DNA of 64,000 nt from assembly GCF_020740535.1 (NCBI RefSeq), contig NZ_CP082362.1:3160501-3224500 (forward strand), written 5' to 3'. The first letter of the stretch is position 1. The number at the start of each line of letters is the position of its first letter. Of the stretch, positions 8,449-16,676 are shown piece by piece. This stretch comes from Streptomyces profundus (lineage in GTDB: Bacteria; Actinomycetota; Actinomycetes; Streptomycetales; Streptomycetaceae). A program made the translations under genes and the position numbers. Below the pieces are notes generated by a model. The model was not told where the DNA came from, searched no databases, and was given only the letters and a program-made list of their open reading frames with translations.

Positions 8449-9379
8449 CGAGGCCGTGGCGCGGCTCTCGGCCGGCGCCCGGCAGTGGCTGGTGCTGCAC
8501 GCCGGATACCTCGACTCGGCGGCCGGACGCGCCGAGCTGCCGCTCACGCCCCGGGTGAAGGCACTGCTCCAGCTGGCGCTGCTCCGCCACTACTGGGCCA
8601 GGACCGAGCCGGCGGACGACGGGCTCAGGGAGGTGACGGGCATCGTGGAACAGGCGTGGCGGCGCCCGGACTTCCCACACGCGGATCGTCTCGACCCGCG
8701 CTACGCGCGGCAGTTGTGGCTGGCCTACGCCGCCCTGGCGCCGGCCGGCGGCCGGGCGGAGCCGTACCGCGGCCTGCTGGCGCGGTTCTCGGCCGAGGGC
8801 TATCTGACGCCACGCCGGAAGATGCCCTACCTCCAGCTGGAGACCAGGTACTACGCCGATCTCGCCGGCGCGGCACACCAACTCCCGTCCTACCAGGAGC
8901 TCTACGCCCGAAGCCTGCTCGCCCGCTGCGACGACCTCCCGGCCGCGTCGCTCGACGTCTGCGAGATCACCCACACCGTCCTCTACCTCAGCGACTTCGG
9001 CTTCCGCGATCCGGGCCTCACCGGAGGCGAGGTGGAGCGGGCGCGGAACACGGTGCGCCAGCTCCTCGAACTCAGCGTCCGGCGGGGCACCTGGGACTAC
9101 GCGGCGAAGCTGCTGCTCGCCCAGCACTGCCTGGGCCAGCGGCCGGCGAGCACCGCCGCCGGCCGGGCCGGCATCGAGATGCTCACGCGGGCCCGTACGG
9201 CGCACGGCGCCATCCCCGGCAGGACGGCCGACACCCGGAGCACGCCGGCGGCGACCGCCCAGCAGCGGTTCCGCAACTCCTACCAGCCGACCCTGGGCAC
9301 CGCCCTGTCGACGCTGCTGATCACCGCGGGACGGGCGGGGGCGCTCACCGGCGCCCCAGCGGAACGGGGGCAGAGGTGA
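8423..9379 (+). CDS. DUF6895-like helical protein A, flanking the radical SAM gene
   Basis: The 318-residue, mostly helical protein has no catalytic motif I recognise. It is a paralogue of the protein encoded at 10569-11489. Shared blocks include LTPxxKxPYxxxExRYYAD, THTVLYLSDFGFRDPGL against THATFYLGDFGHADPGL, and a C-terminal SYQPTLGTALSTLL against AYHTTLVTALMALT. I recall this type being annotated DUF6895, but cannot verify it. The ATG follows GAGGAG and lies inside the 3' end of the glycosyltransferase gene. A scaffold or peptide-presenting partner of the radical SAM enzyme is a reasonable inference. Confidence 0.75.
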   Translation: MDTRSADTDEAVARLSAGARQWLVLHAGYLDSAAGRAELPLTPRVKALLQLALLRHYWARTEPADDGLREVTGIVEQAWRRPDFPHADRLDPRYARQLWLAYAALAPAGGRAEPYRGLLARFSAEGYLTPRRKMPYLQLETRYYADLAGAAHQLPSYQELYARSLLARCDDLPAASLDVCEITHTVLYLSDFGFRDPGLTGGEVERARNTVRQLLELSVRRGTWDYAAKLLLAQHCLGQRPASTAAGRAGIEMLTRARTAHGAIPGRTADTRSTPAATAQQRFRNSYQPTLGTALSTLLITAGRAGALTGAPAERGQR

Positions 9380-10566
9380 GTCTCGACCAGGCCGAACGCG
9401 CCGTGGGCGCACGACTGTTGCACGGCGAACGGAACTGGTGGTTCCTGGGCCCCGGCGGGGTCGCCCGGCTCGGCGACGGGCATGTCACCCCCGAAGGATC
9501 GCTGCGGCCCGGCGCGCGACGCCAACTGCTGGAGAGGGGGCTGCTCTCAGGCGGAGCCGTCCGCTCCTACGCGCTGACCGTCCTCACCAGCACCCACTGC
9601 AACCTGGGCTGCGGCTACTGCTTCCAGAACATCGCGCAGGACCCGACCGGCGGCAGCCGCCCACCGAGGATGCCGAGGACCAGGCTCACCTCGGCGACCA
9701 TCACCTCCGTGCTGGACTTCACCCGCCGGCAGATGGCGGCCGTCGGCCTGGAGAAGCTGCGCGTCCTGCTCTTCGGCGGCGAGCCGCTGCTCAACCCGCA
9801 CGGCTGCCTGGAACTGCTGGAACGCGCCAACGACATCGGGCGGACGTCGGCCTGGATGATCTCCAACGCGACGCTGCTCACCCCGGCGCTCGCCCGCCGA
9901 CTCGGCGACCTCGGCCTCGACTCGGTCCAGGTCACCTTCGACGGCGACCGCGCCGACCACGACCGCATCCGGATCTCCCGCGCCGACGGCGGTGGGACCT
10001 ACGACACCATCGTCCGCAACATCGCCCGCGCCTCGGAGGTCTCCACGCTCCGCTGGGGGCTGCGGGTGAACGTGTCACAGGAGAACTTCGACGGCATCGA
10101 CGCGCTGGTCGAACGGCTCGCGTCCCAGCTCGACCCCGCCCGGTGCTCGCTGTACTTCGCCCGGGTCGGCGACGTCGGCATCGGCTACGCCAACGATCTG
10201 CTGCACAGCGGCGAACTGGCCGCCACGTTCAGCCGCTGGCAGCGCCGGGCGCTGGACCTCGGCTTCACCGTCAACCGTCCGGACGCCCACCGGTCCTGTT
10301 CCACCTGCGGCCACACCGGCGGGCGTTACGGCGCGGTGGTGAGCGCCGACGGGTCGCTGGCCAGCTGCTGGGAGACGGCCGGCAAACCCGACTGGGACGT
10401 CGGCAGCGTCACCGGCGGGTATCTGCCGGACGAGGTCACCAAGGACCGGTGGATCGGCTGCGAGGACCTCTACCGCTACCACGACGACGGCGCGACGCTC
10501 CGCACGTTCCGGGACAGCGTCGACGCGGCGCTGCTGGACTACCTGCACGAGACGGGGCGGCTGTAG
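9376..10566 (+). CDS. Radical SAM/SPASM-type peptide maturase
   Basis: The 396-residue protein has an N-terminal region of about 65 residues, then the cluster motif CNLGCGYC (C75, C79, C82), FGGEPLLNP for SAM binding, and VQVTFDGDRADHDR typical of peptide-modifying radical SAM enzymes. C-terminal cysteines in CSTCGHTGG, ASCWE and IGCEDLY suggest a SPASM-like auxiliary cluster. The GTG start overlaps the previous stop (GTGA), and three bases separate it from the next gene. It is the best candidate for crosslinking the core of the 41-aa precursor. The N-terminal extension may hold a peptide-binding element. Confidence 0.9.
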   Translation: MSLDQAERAVGARLLHGERNWWFLGPGGVARLGDGHVTPEGSLRPGARRQLLERGLLSGGAVRSYALTVLTSTHCNLGCGYCFQNIAQDPTGGSRPPRMPRTRLTSATITSVLDFTRRQMAAVGLEKLRVLLFGGEPLLNPHGCLELLERANDIGRTSAWMISNATLLTPALARRLGDLGLDSVQVTFDGDRADHDRIRISRADGGGTYDTIVRNIARASEVSTLRWGLRVNVSQENFDGIDALVERLASQLDPARCSLYFARVGDVGIGYANDLLHSGELAATFSRWQRRALDLGFTVNRPDAHRSCSTCGHTGGRYGAVVSADGSLASCWETAGKPDWDVGSVTGGYLPDEVTKDRWIGCEDLYRYHDDGATLRTFRDSVDAALLDYLHETGRL

Positions 10567-10568
10567 CG

Positions 10569-11489
10569 ATGGTCACCTCCCGCTCCGTCGACCGGCTCGC
10601 CGCCGGCGCACTCGACTGGCTCGTGACGCGTCTCGACCACTTCGACCCGTTCTCCGACCGCGCCGCCTCGGCGGCCCACCCGCCGGCGAAGGCAGCGCTC
10701 GAACTGGCGCTGCTGTGCCACTGCGTGGCCCGACTCGACGGCGCGACAGCCGAGTTGGGGGCGGCGCCAGACCTCGTCCGACGGCTGTGGGCGGCCGACG
10801 GGTTCTCCCGTCTCCTCGCCGACCGGCCGGCGACCGCCTCCTCCTACGCGCTGATCTTCGCGGCCCTCGCGCCGCGCCCCGTCGACGCCGGCCGCCGCCG
10901 CGCGGCGCTCGCAGGGGTGGCGCCCGGCTTCCTCACCCCGGCGGGGAAGACGCCCTACCAGCGCATCGAGATCCGCTACTACGCGGACAAGGCCGGCGCC
11001 CCGCACGGCATCGAGCCGCTGAAGGAGCTCGTCCCGCACAGCCCGCCCGTCACCCTGCGCGCGGCCACGGAACCCGGCGCCCCGCCGCTCACCACCGGCG
11101 ACGCGTACCGGCTGACCCACGCCACCTTCTACCTGGGCGACTTCGGCCACGCCGACCCCGGGCTTCCCGCCCAGGACACCGCCCGCGCACGGGAGTTGGT
11201 GGCGGCGCTGCTGCGCCACTGCGTGGCACACGACCTCTGGGACCTGGCCGCCGAGCTGCTGCTCACCCAGTTCGTGCTGGGCGCCGACCCCCTGCGGGAC
11301 GCCGCCGGCGCGGCGGCCGTCGACTGCCTGACGCGGGCCGCCGAACCCGACGGGAGCCTACCGGGGCGCAGCCCCGAACTCGCCGCCGTCGCCGGGGACT
11401 CCGCCGCCGAGACCTTCGCGAAGGCGTACCACACGACCCTGGTGACCGCCCTGATGGCGCTGACCCTCTCCGCCGCGAGCCCGCGATGA
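10569..11489 (+). CDS. DUF6895-like helical protein B
   Basis: The 306-residue protein is a paralogue of the one encoded at 8423-9379, sharing the PYQRIEIRYYAD, DAYRLTHATFYLGDFGHADP and C-terminal blocks. It starts two bases after the radical SAM stop, and its stop overlaps the exporter start, so all four genes form one translational unit. The function is unknown. Retention of both copies on either side of the maturase suggests a heteromeric complex or two substrates rather than a neutral duplication. Confidence 0.75.
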   Translation: MVTSRSVDRLAAGALDWLVTRLDHFDPFSDRAASAAHPPAKAALELALLCHCVARLDGATAELGAAPDLVRRLWAADGFSRLLADRPATASSYALIFAALAPRPVDAGRRRAALAGVAPGFLTPAGKTPYQRIEIRYYADKAGAPHGIEPLKELVPHSPPVTLRAATEPGAPPLTTGDAYRLTHATFYLGDFGHADPGLPAQDTARARELVAALLRHCVAHDLWDLAAELLLTQFVLGADPLRDAAGAAAVDCLTRAAEPDGSLPGRSPELAAVAGDSAAETFAKAYHTTLVTALMALTLSAASPR

Positions 11490-12937
11490 GAGGGCGCCGG
11501 TTCGTGTTGATCAACCGCGACTACACCCTGCTGTGGATCGGGCAGGCGGTCTCGTCCGTCGGCGCCGCCGTCTTCAGCACCACCCTGGTGCTGTGGGTGG
11601 CCACCGATCTGGCGGCCGGCGAACCGTGGGCGCCGATGGCCGTCAGCGGCGTGCTGATGGCGACCAGCATCGCCGTGCTGGGCATCGGCCCGCTCGCCGG
11701 TGTCTTCGTCGACCGCTGGGACAAACGCGCCACGATGCTGCGCACCGAGGTGGTACGCGGCCTTCTGGTCGGCACGTTGGCCATCGTCTCGATCCTGCCG
11801 ACGCGGACCCTGCCGGTGGCCGTCTGGCTGGGCCTGGTCTATCTGACGGTGCTGCTGCTGCACACCGCCGCCCAGTTCTTCACCCCGGCGCGGTTCGCGA
11901 TCATCGCTGACCTGGTGACCGGGGACGCCGACCGCGCCCGCGCCGCCGGCATCACGCAGGCCACCAGCCAGACCGCCTGGATCATCGGGCCGCCGCTCGC
12001 CGCGCCGCTGCTCTTCACCGCCGGAGTGCAGTGGTCGCTCTTCTTCAACGCGGCGGCCTATCTGGTGTCGTTCCTCGCCATCCGCGCGGTCAGGTCCCCC
12101 ACTCCCGAACCGGCCCCCGAACCAACCCCCGAACCAGTGCCGGAACCGGCGCCCGACTCCGTCGACCCCGCGCCCGAACGGAAGGGCGTGTGGCGGGAGT
12201 TCGTCGCCGGGCTGAGGTTCTTCGCGCGGAGCAGGTTCCTGGTGGCGCTGGTGATCCTCGCCTCCATCGGGCAGTTCGGCGTGGGCGCCCTCGAAACGCT
12301 CAACGTGTTCTTCGTGACGGAGACCCTCGACGCCTCCGCCAAGCTCTACGGCTACATCGGGATGGCCATGGGCATCGGCGGCATCACCGGCGCGCTCTGC
12401 GCCGGCCGCGTGGTGCAGTGGTTCGGCGCGCGGCGCACCACCTGGATCGCGCTGCTGGTGAGCGGCGCGCTGCTGATGGTCTACTCGCGGCAGACGGGGT
12501 TCCTCGGCGGCGTCGTCGTGCTGTTCCTCTTCACCGTTCCGCTGACCATGCTGAACACCGCGATGGCCCCGCTGCTGCTCGGCGCGGCCCCGTCCGCCTA
12601 CCGGGGCCGGGTGCTCGCCGTGTTCTACCCGGTGACCAGGATGGCGGCGATGCTCGCCGCGGTGCTCTCCGGCTGGCTCGCGGGCACGGTGCTACGCGAC
12701 CTCGACGCCACGTTGCTCGGCATCGACTTCGGCGCGACGGACACCATCTTCACGGTGTCGGGGCTGATCGTCATGGCCTCCGGCGTCTACGCCAGGTTCG
12801 CCCTCCCCGACCCGGACACCCCGGAGGGGAAACCGGTGGACCCCCCGGACCCCGTCGAACACGCGGACCCCGTCGAACGCGCGGAACCGGCGCCGGCGTC
12901 GGAGCGGACACCGGCGTCGGAGCGGCCGGCGCCGTGA
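11486..12937 (+). CDS. MFS exporter
   Basis: The 483-residue membrane protein begins MRGRRFVLINRDYTLLWIGQ and fits the MFS_3 type (macrolide-efflux/enterobactin-exporter-like). It has about 12 membrane segments and the loop motif GVFVDRWDKRATM between segments 2 and 3. The central cytoplasmic loop is an unusual Pro-Glu repeat (PEPAPEPTPEPVPEPAP). As the last gene of the rightward operon it most likely exports the mature product or gives self-resistance. Its last 151 nt lie antisense to the SARP regulator gene. Confidence 0.9.
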   Translation: MRGRRFVLINRDYTLLWIGQAVSSVGAAVFSTTLVLWVATDLAAGEPWAPMAVSGVLMATSIAVLGIGPLAGVFVDRWDKRATMLRTEVVRGLLVGTLAIVSILPTRTLPVAVWLGLVYLTVLLLHTAAQFFTPARFAIIADLVTGDADRARAAGITQATSQTAWIIGPPLAAPLLFTAGVQWSLFFNAAAYLVSFLAIRAVRSPTPEPAPEPTPEPVPEPAPDSVDPAPERKGVWREFVAGLRFFARSRFLVALVILASIGQFGVGALETLNVFFVTETLDASAKLYGYIGMAMGIGGITGALCAGRVVQWFGARRTTWIALLVSGALLMVYSRQTGFLGGVVVLFLFTVPLTMLNTAMAPLLLGAAPSAYRGRVLAVFYPVTRMAAMLAAVLSGWLAGTVLRDLDATLLGIDFGATDTIFTVSGLIVMASGVYARFALPDPDTPEGKPVDPPDPVEHADPVERAEPAPASERTPASERPAP

Positions 12938-14772
12938 ACGGGCTGTCCGGCCTCGCCGGCGTAGAGATGCAGCAGATACGGCAGCAGATACTCCGCGCGG
13001 TGGGAACGGGCCTCGGCCGGTGGGGAGAGCACGGCACCCGCCTCGATCATCGTCTCCAGGGCCCTGCGCGTCTCCCCCGGGCCGCCGCCCAGCATCCGGG
13101 CGAACTGCTCCATCCGGAACGTGCCGCCGGGCGGCAGCGCCGAAAGCGCCGCCACCAACGCCAGATGGTGTTCCGCCACCCCCCGCCAGGCGTCGGCGGC
13201 GCGCGCCCTGACGTCGAGGTCCCCCACGGTCAACTCGTCCAGCACCGCGCCTGGATGGGCCAGCCGCTCGGCGTACTCCTCAAGCGGCAGATGCCGCAGC
13301 ACCGCCAGCTTCTGCGCGGCGGCCCGCACCGCCAGCGGCAGCCGGCCGCAGGCCAGGACGATACGCCGGGCCGCCGCACGGTCCCTGTTCACCCGGCCGT
13401 GCCCGATGACCTGCGCCAACAGGTCCAGGGCCGCCGCCGAGGAGAACGACTCCAAGGCGATCCGCCGCGCCGAGGTGATCCCGCCGAGCTGGGTCCTGGC
13501 CGTCACGATCGCCGTGCTGCGCCCCGCCCCCGGCAGCAGCGGGCGGACGCTGCTCTCGGTGACCGCGTCGTCCAGGATCAGCAGCACCCGGCGGTCCGCG
13601 AGCCAGCCGCGCCAGAGCGCCGCCTCCAGATCCGGGTCGCCGAGCCGCGCCGACCTGCCGGTGGTCAGGCGCGCGTAGGCGAGGAGTTCGGCGGTGACCG
13701 CCGACGGGGGACGGGGGGCACCGTCCTCGTCCCTGAGCCGGACCAGCACCCGGCCGTCCGGGTACTCGCCGGCGAGCTGGTGGGCGGCGTGCACGGCGAG
13801 CGCCGTCTTACCGACGCCGGCGGGGCCGACCACCACGCTGGTGGCTCCGACGGCCGCGTTCTCCAACAGCCGGGCGGTCTCCGCGGCCCGTCCGGTGAAG
13901 TCGGGGATGTCCACGGGCAGCACCACGGGCGAACGCGGCGGCCCACCGCGCACGGAGCTCACGGCGCTCACAGCGCTCACCGGGGATCCCGGACCCACGG
14001 CGGGCTCGGTGAGGATGGAACGGTAGAGCGACTCAAGCGCGGCGTTCGGCGAGAGCCCCAACTCGTGGGCCAGCCGCTGCCGCAGATCGTCGAAGGTCGC
14101 CAACGCCTCGGATCGACGTCCCGCCAGATGCAGCGCGGACATCTGCGCCGCCCGCAGCCGCTCCCGCAGCGGATGGCGCTCCACCAGCTCCGCCGTCACA
14201 TCGACGACCTCGTTGACCTGCCCGGACTTGAGCGCCACCTCGGCCCAGTCCTCGGACAACGTGAGGTGCCGGAACGCCAGTCGGTCCGAGACCTGCCGGA
14301 TCGCCTCCGAACACGTCAGCTCGGGCAGCGCCGGGCCCTGCCATAACCCCCGTGCCTGGCCGAGCAGTTCGGCGGCCCGCCGGAAGTCGCCGTCCTCCGC
14401 CGCCCGGCGGCCGGCCTGGGAGAGGGCCCGCAGCCGGGAGGCGTCCAGCTCGGCCTCGGAGATCCGTAACAGATAGCCCCCGGGAGCCTGGACCAGCCGG
14501 TCGCCCGCGGGGGCGAGGGCCCGCCGTAACGCGGACACGTACACCTGGAGGTTCTTCCGAGCCGTCCGGGGCGGATCGTCGTTCCAGACGGCCTCGGCCA
14601 ACGCGTCGACCGAGACGGCGGCGCCCTGGCGGAGCAGCAGCGTCGCCAGGACCAGACGTTGCTTGAGCGGCCCGAGCACCAACGGCCTGCCGTCGTACTC
14701 AGCGGTCAAAGGACCCAGAACCGAGAATTTGAGGGCTCCCGGCGTAAGTCCGGAACATAAAGTTCTAGACAT
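12787..14772 (-). CDS. SARP/AfsR-type transcriptional regulator with NB-ARC ATPase domain
   Basis: The 661-residue protein has an OmpR-like winged-helix domain (residues ~14-100, FSVLGPLTAEYDGRPL), a bacterial transcriptional activator domain (~105-250) and an NB-ARC ATPase domain with P-loop GPAGVGKTAL and Walker B VLLILDDA. TPR repeats of full-length AfsR are absent. The C-terminus is a low-complexity tail rich in Ser, Gly, Thr and Ala that is read antisense to the end of the exporter gene, so the true end may once have been shorter. SARPs activate nearby biosynthetic operons; the position implies control of this RiPP locus. Confidence 0.9.
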   Translation of the reverse strand: MSRTLCSGLTPGALKFSVLGPLTAEYDGRPLVLGPLKQRLVLATLLLRQGAAVSVDALAEAVWNDDPPRTARKNLQVYVSALRRALAPAGDRLVQAPGGYLLRISEAELDASRLRALSQAGRRAAEDGDFRRAAELLGQARGLWQGPALPELTCSEAIRQVSDRLAFRHLTLSEDWAEVALKSGQVNEVVDVTAELVERHPLRERLRAAQMSALHLAGRRSEALATFDDLRQRLAHELGLSPNAALESLYRSILTEPAVGPGSPVSAVSAVSSVRGGPPRSPVVLPVDIPDFTGRAAETARLLENAAVGATSVVVGPAGVGKTALAVHAAHQLAGEYPDGRVLVRLRDEDGAPRPPSAVTAELLAYARLTTGRSARLGDPDLEAALWRGWLADRRVLLILDDAVTESSVRPLLPGAGRSTAIVTARTQLGGITSARRIALESFSSAAALDLLAQVIGHGRVNRDRAAARRIVLACGRLPLAVRAAAQKLAVLRHLPLEEYAERLAHPGAVLDELTVGDLDVRARAADAWRGVAEHHLALVAALSALPPGGTFRMEQFARMLGGGPGETRRALETMIEAGAVLSPPAEARSHRAEYLLPYLLHLYAGEAGQPVHGAGRSDAGVRSDAGAGSARSTGSACSTGSGGSTGFPSGVSGSGRANLA

Positions 14773-14887
14773 GCGTCACTCTCTGCGGCAACTCGGTGTC
14801 CAACGGCGGGAAAGGGCGGTACTACCGCCGAGTAGTCACCGTGACACGAGACGCCCCCGCCAGCATCGGGGAATTCCCCCCAGATAG

Positions 14888-15124
14888 TTCCCTCCGCCCG
14901 AACCAGCGCCCGCGACGCCCACCGCGCCGGTCACCGCTGAGGAGATCGACCAGGCCGTATCGGACGGCATGGCGGACAACGTGGTCCTGGCCGAGTCGTA
15001 TGACACCGAGACCATCCTGACCCTCGACCGCCGGGGTTTCCGAGCCCTCACCCCTCTCACCGGCGGCCACGCCTTCCGCCTCCTGCCCGACGACCTGTGG
15101 CGCGCCCGGGTCAGAGGCGTTTGA
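14888..15124 (+). pseudogene. PIN-domain (VapC-like) toxin remnant
   Basis: The open frame reads a Pro/Ala-rich lead-in, then AEEIDQAVSDGMADNVV, AESYDTETILTLDRRGFRAL and HAFRLLPDD before a stop. ILTLDRRGFRAL with a terminal RLLPDD is typical of the last ~50 residues of actinobacterial PIN-domain proteins, including the conserved Asp before the RR. The N-terminal half with the first acidic residues is missing and a stop precedes the frame, so it is a 3' remnant. No antitoxin is seen. The start region (14773-14887) is only the SARP upstream region. Confidence 0.55.
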
Positions 15125-15767
15125 CGGCGCGGAGAACCGGGGTGCCGGACTGTTCGAGGGTGGTGAGGAGCTGCTGGTTGTCGGTGACGCGGATCTCCGT
15201 CCAGGTGCCGTCGGTGGCCAGCACATCGATGCCCGGCATCCCGAAGAGCCCCTTGGGCGGCAGCTCCTCGACCACATAGACGCTGGAGAACGGCACGCCC
15301 CACGCCGGACCCTGCGTGGTGAGCAGCCGCAACCAGCGGTCCCCGTAGGTGATCTGACCCGGCGTCTCCCCGGCGAACCCCGGCAACGCCTGCGTATACC
15401 CCCCGGACGCGGGCACCGCCGCCGCCAACCGACGCCTGCTGCGGGCGGCCTTGAGGCCCTGGGGCAGCACGATCGGCAGCCCGACCAGCAGCACCCAGCA
15501 CCCCACCCCGGCCAACACCGGCACGAAGAACGGGACATCGGCGTCGTCGCTGGTGGCCACGCTGACCCCGATCGCGATCCCCAGGGCCAGGAACACCCCG
15601 AGCGTCAGCCCGATCATCAGGCCCGCGCCGCCCCATCTGCGGTAGGACACCGGATGCTGCGCGACCCGCTCGATACCGCACTCGCCGATGTGCCCCAGCG
15701 TGAGCGCCCGCCGCTGATCCGGTGGGAACTCGTGCCTCGGTGTATGGGGAAGTGGGGCTCGGGTCAC
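15111..15767 (-). CDS. Two-segment membrane protein of unknown function
   Basis: The 218-residue protein has a cytoplasmic N-terminus, two close membrane segments (residues ~48-70 and ~80-103) and a soluble C-terminal domain of about 105 residues with GMPGIDVLATDGTWTEIRVT. No family was recognised. Its last 14 nt overlap the PIN remnant on the other strand. It lies 43 nt downstream of the next leftward gene and probably belongs to the same transcript as the type VII-like genes. Confidence 0.75.
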   Translation of the reverse strand: MTRAPLPHTPRHEFPPDQRRALTLGHIGECGIERVAQHPVSYRRWGGAGLMIGLTLGVFLALGIAIGVSVATSDDADVPFFVPVLAGVGCWVLLVGLPIVLPQGLKAARSRRRLAAAVPASGGYTQALPGFAGETPGQITYGDRWLRLLTTQGPAWGVPFSSVYVVEELPPKGLFGMPGIDVLATDGTWTEIRVTDNQQLLTTLEQSGTPVLRAVKRL

Positions 15768-15810
15768 GGTTCCGCCTCTCTGGTCGGTAACACGGGGGAG
15801 CGCCCGGTGC

Positions 15811-16602
15811 TCAGCCGGCGGGCGCCACCGGGGCAGCGGTCTCCTGACCGGCCTCCTCCTCGCCGGTGATCAGCTTGGACCTGCCGGCGATCAACGCCAC
15901 CAACATGGCGAGTTGCGTGTCCTGCTCGGGGTCCAGACAACTACCGATGGCAATGATGCCGAACTCGGCGCCCGGCGCATAGGAGAGCGCGGTGGCCATG
16001 CCGGTTCTGCGCGGCTCGCCGTTGACGTCCGGCACGGTGTCGCCGCCGGGCAGCGTGATCGGCGGGCGGCCGATCAGCCCCAGGCCGAGCCCCATCTCGG
16101 TCTGGTACTTCTCGACATGGGTGAGGTGGTCGAGATCCGAGCTGCCGACCATCCGTTGGAGCAACGTGGTGGTATCCAGCTCCGCACTGGCGGACGGCAG
16201 CTTCATGGCCGCCACCAGGATCTGCCAGAACGCGCCCTTCTCCTTGCCCCGGGCCGGCACGCTGATGATGCCGTGCGCCAGGAACCCGTCCGTCCACAGG
16301 CCGTCGCGCCAGAGCATCAGGCCGTCGACGATCTCCTGGTGGCCCTCCAGCGGCATGTTGGGGTAGATCTGCGGTATCAGTCGCTCGTACCGCCGCCGGG
16401 CCGCGTCCCGATCGTCGCCGTCCGCGAGGAAGTTGAGCCAGTCGGTCGGCAGATACAGCGCGGCCGGCGGCCCGCCGCCGAAGATGTGCTCCGCCGGCGG
16501 CTGCGCCGCCCCGTCCGCCCCGCCGGGCTGGCTGGGGACCCTCGGGTCCACGGGCTGCTCCGACTTGCCCATGTGGGCCGGTCCTCCGCCGGTCGTCTCC
16601 AT
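15811..16602 (-). CDS. Hypothetical protein associated with WXG100-like genes
   Basis: The product is about 263 residues. It has a disordered N-terminus, then a soluble domain with LYLPTDWLNFLADGDDRDAA, ending in an Ala/Pro tail. No motif or membrane segment is seen. I used the ATG with GAGGA upstream; a GTG one codon earlier and an ATG 10 codons later (with GGAGGA) are also possible. Its position directly after a putative type VII substrate suggests a chaperone or EspG-like partner, but this is inference from neighbourhood only. Confidence 0.65.
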   Translation of the reverse strand: METTGGGPAHMGKSEQPVDPRVPSQPGGADGAAQPPAEHIFGGGPPAALYLPTDWLNFLADGDDRDAARRRYERLIPQIYPNMPLEGHQEIVDGLMLWRDGLWTDGFLAHGIISVPARGKEKGAFWQILVAAMKLPSASAELDTTTLLQRMVGSSDLDHLTHVEKYQTEMGLGLGLIGRPPITLPGGDTVPDVNGEPRRTGMATALSYAPGAEFGIIAIGSCLDPEQDTQLAMLVALIAGRSKLITGEEEAGQETAAPVAPAG

Positions 16603-16676
16603 CACGCTGTCCTCAGTTCGTGCTTGTCGGTCCTTGCTCGCCAGCGGTGCGTCCCACCACTGCCGTCAGGCTGGGC

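Noticed and set aside
12100..12180. Pro-Glu repeat in the exporter as a mobile or structural repeat
   Set aside because: In frame within the MFS loop and explained as a flexible linker.
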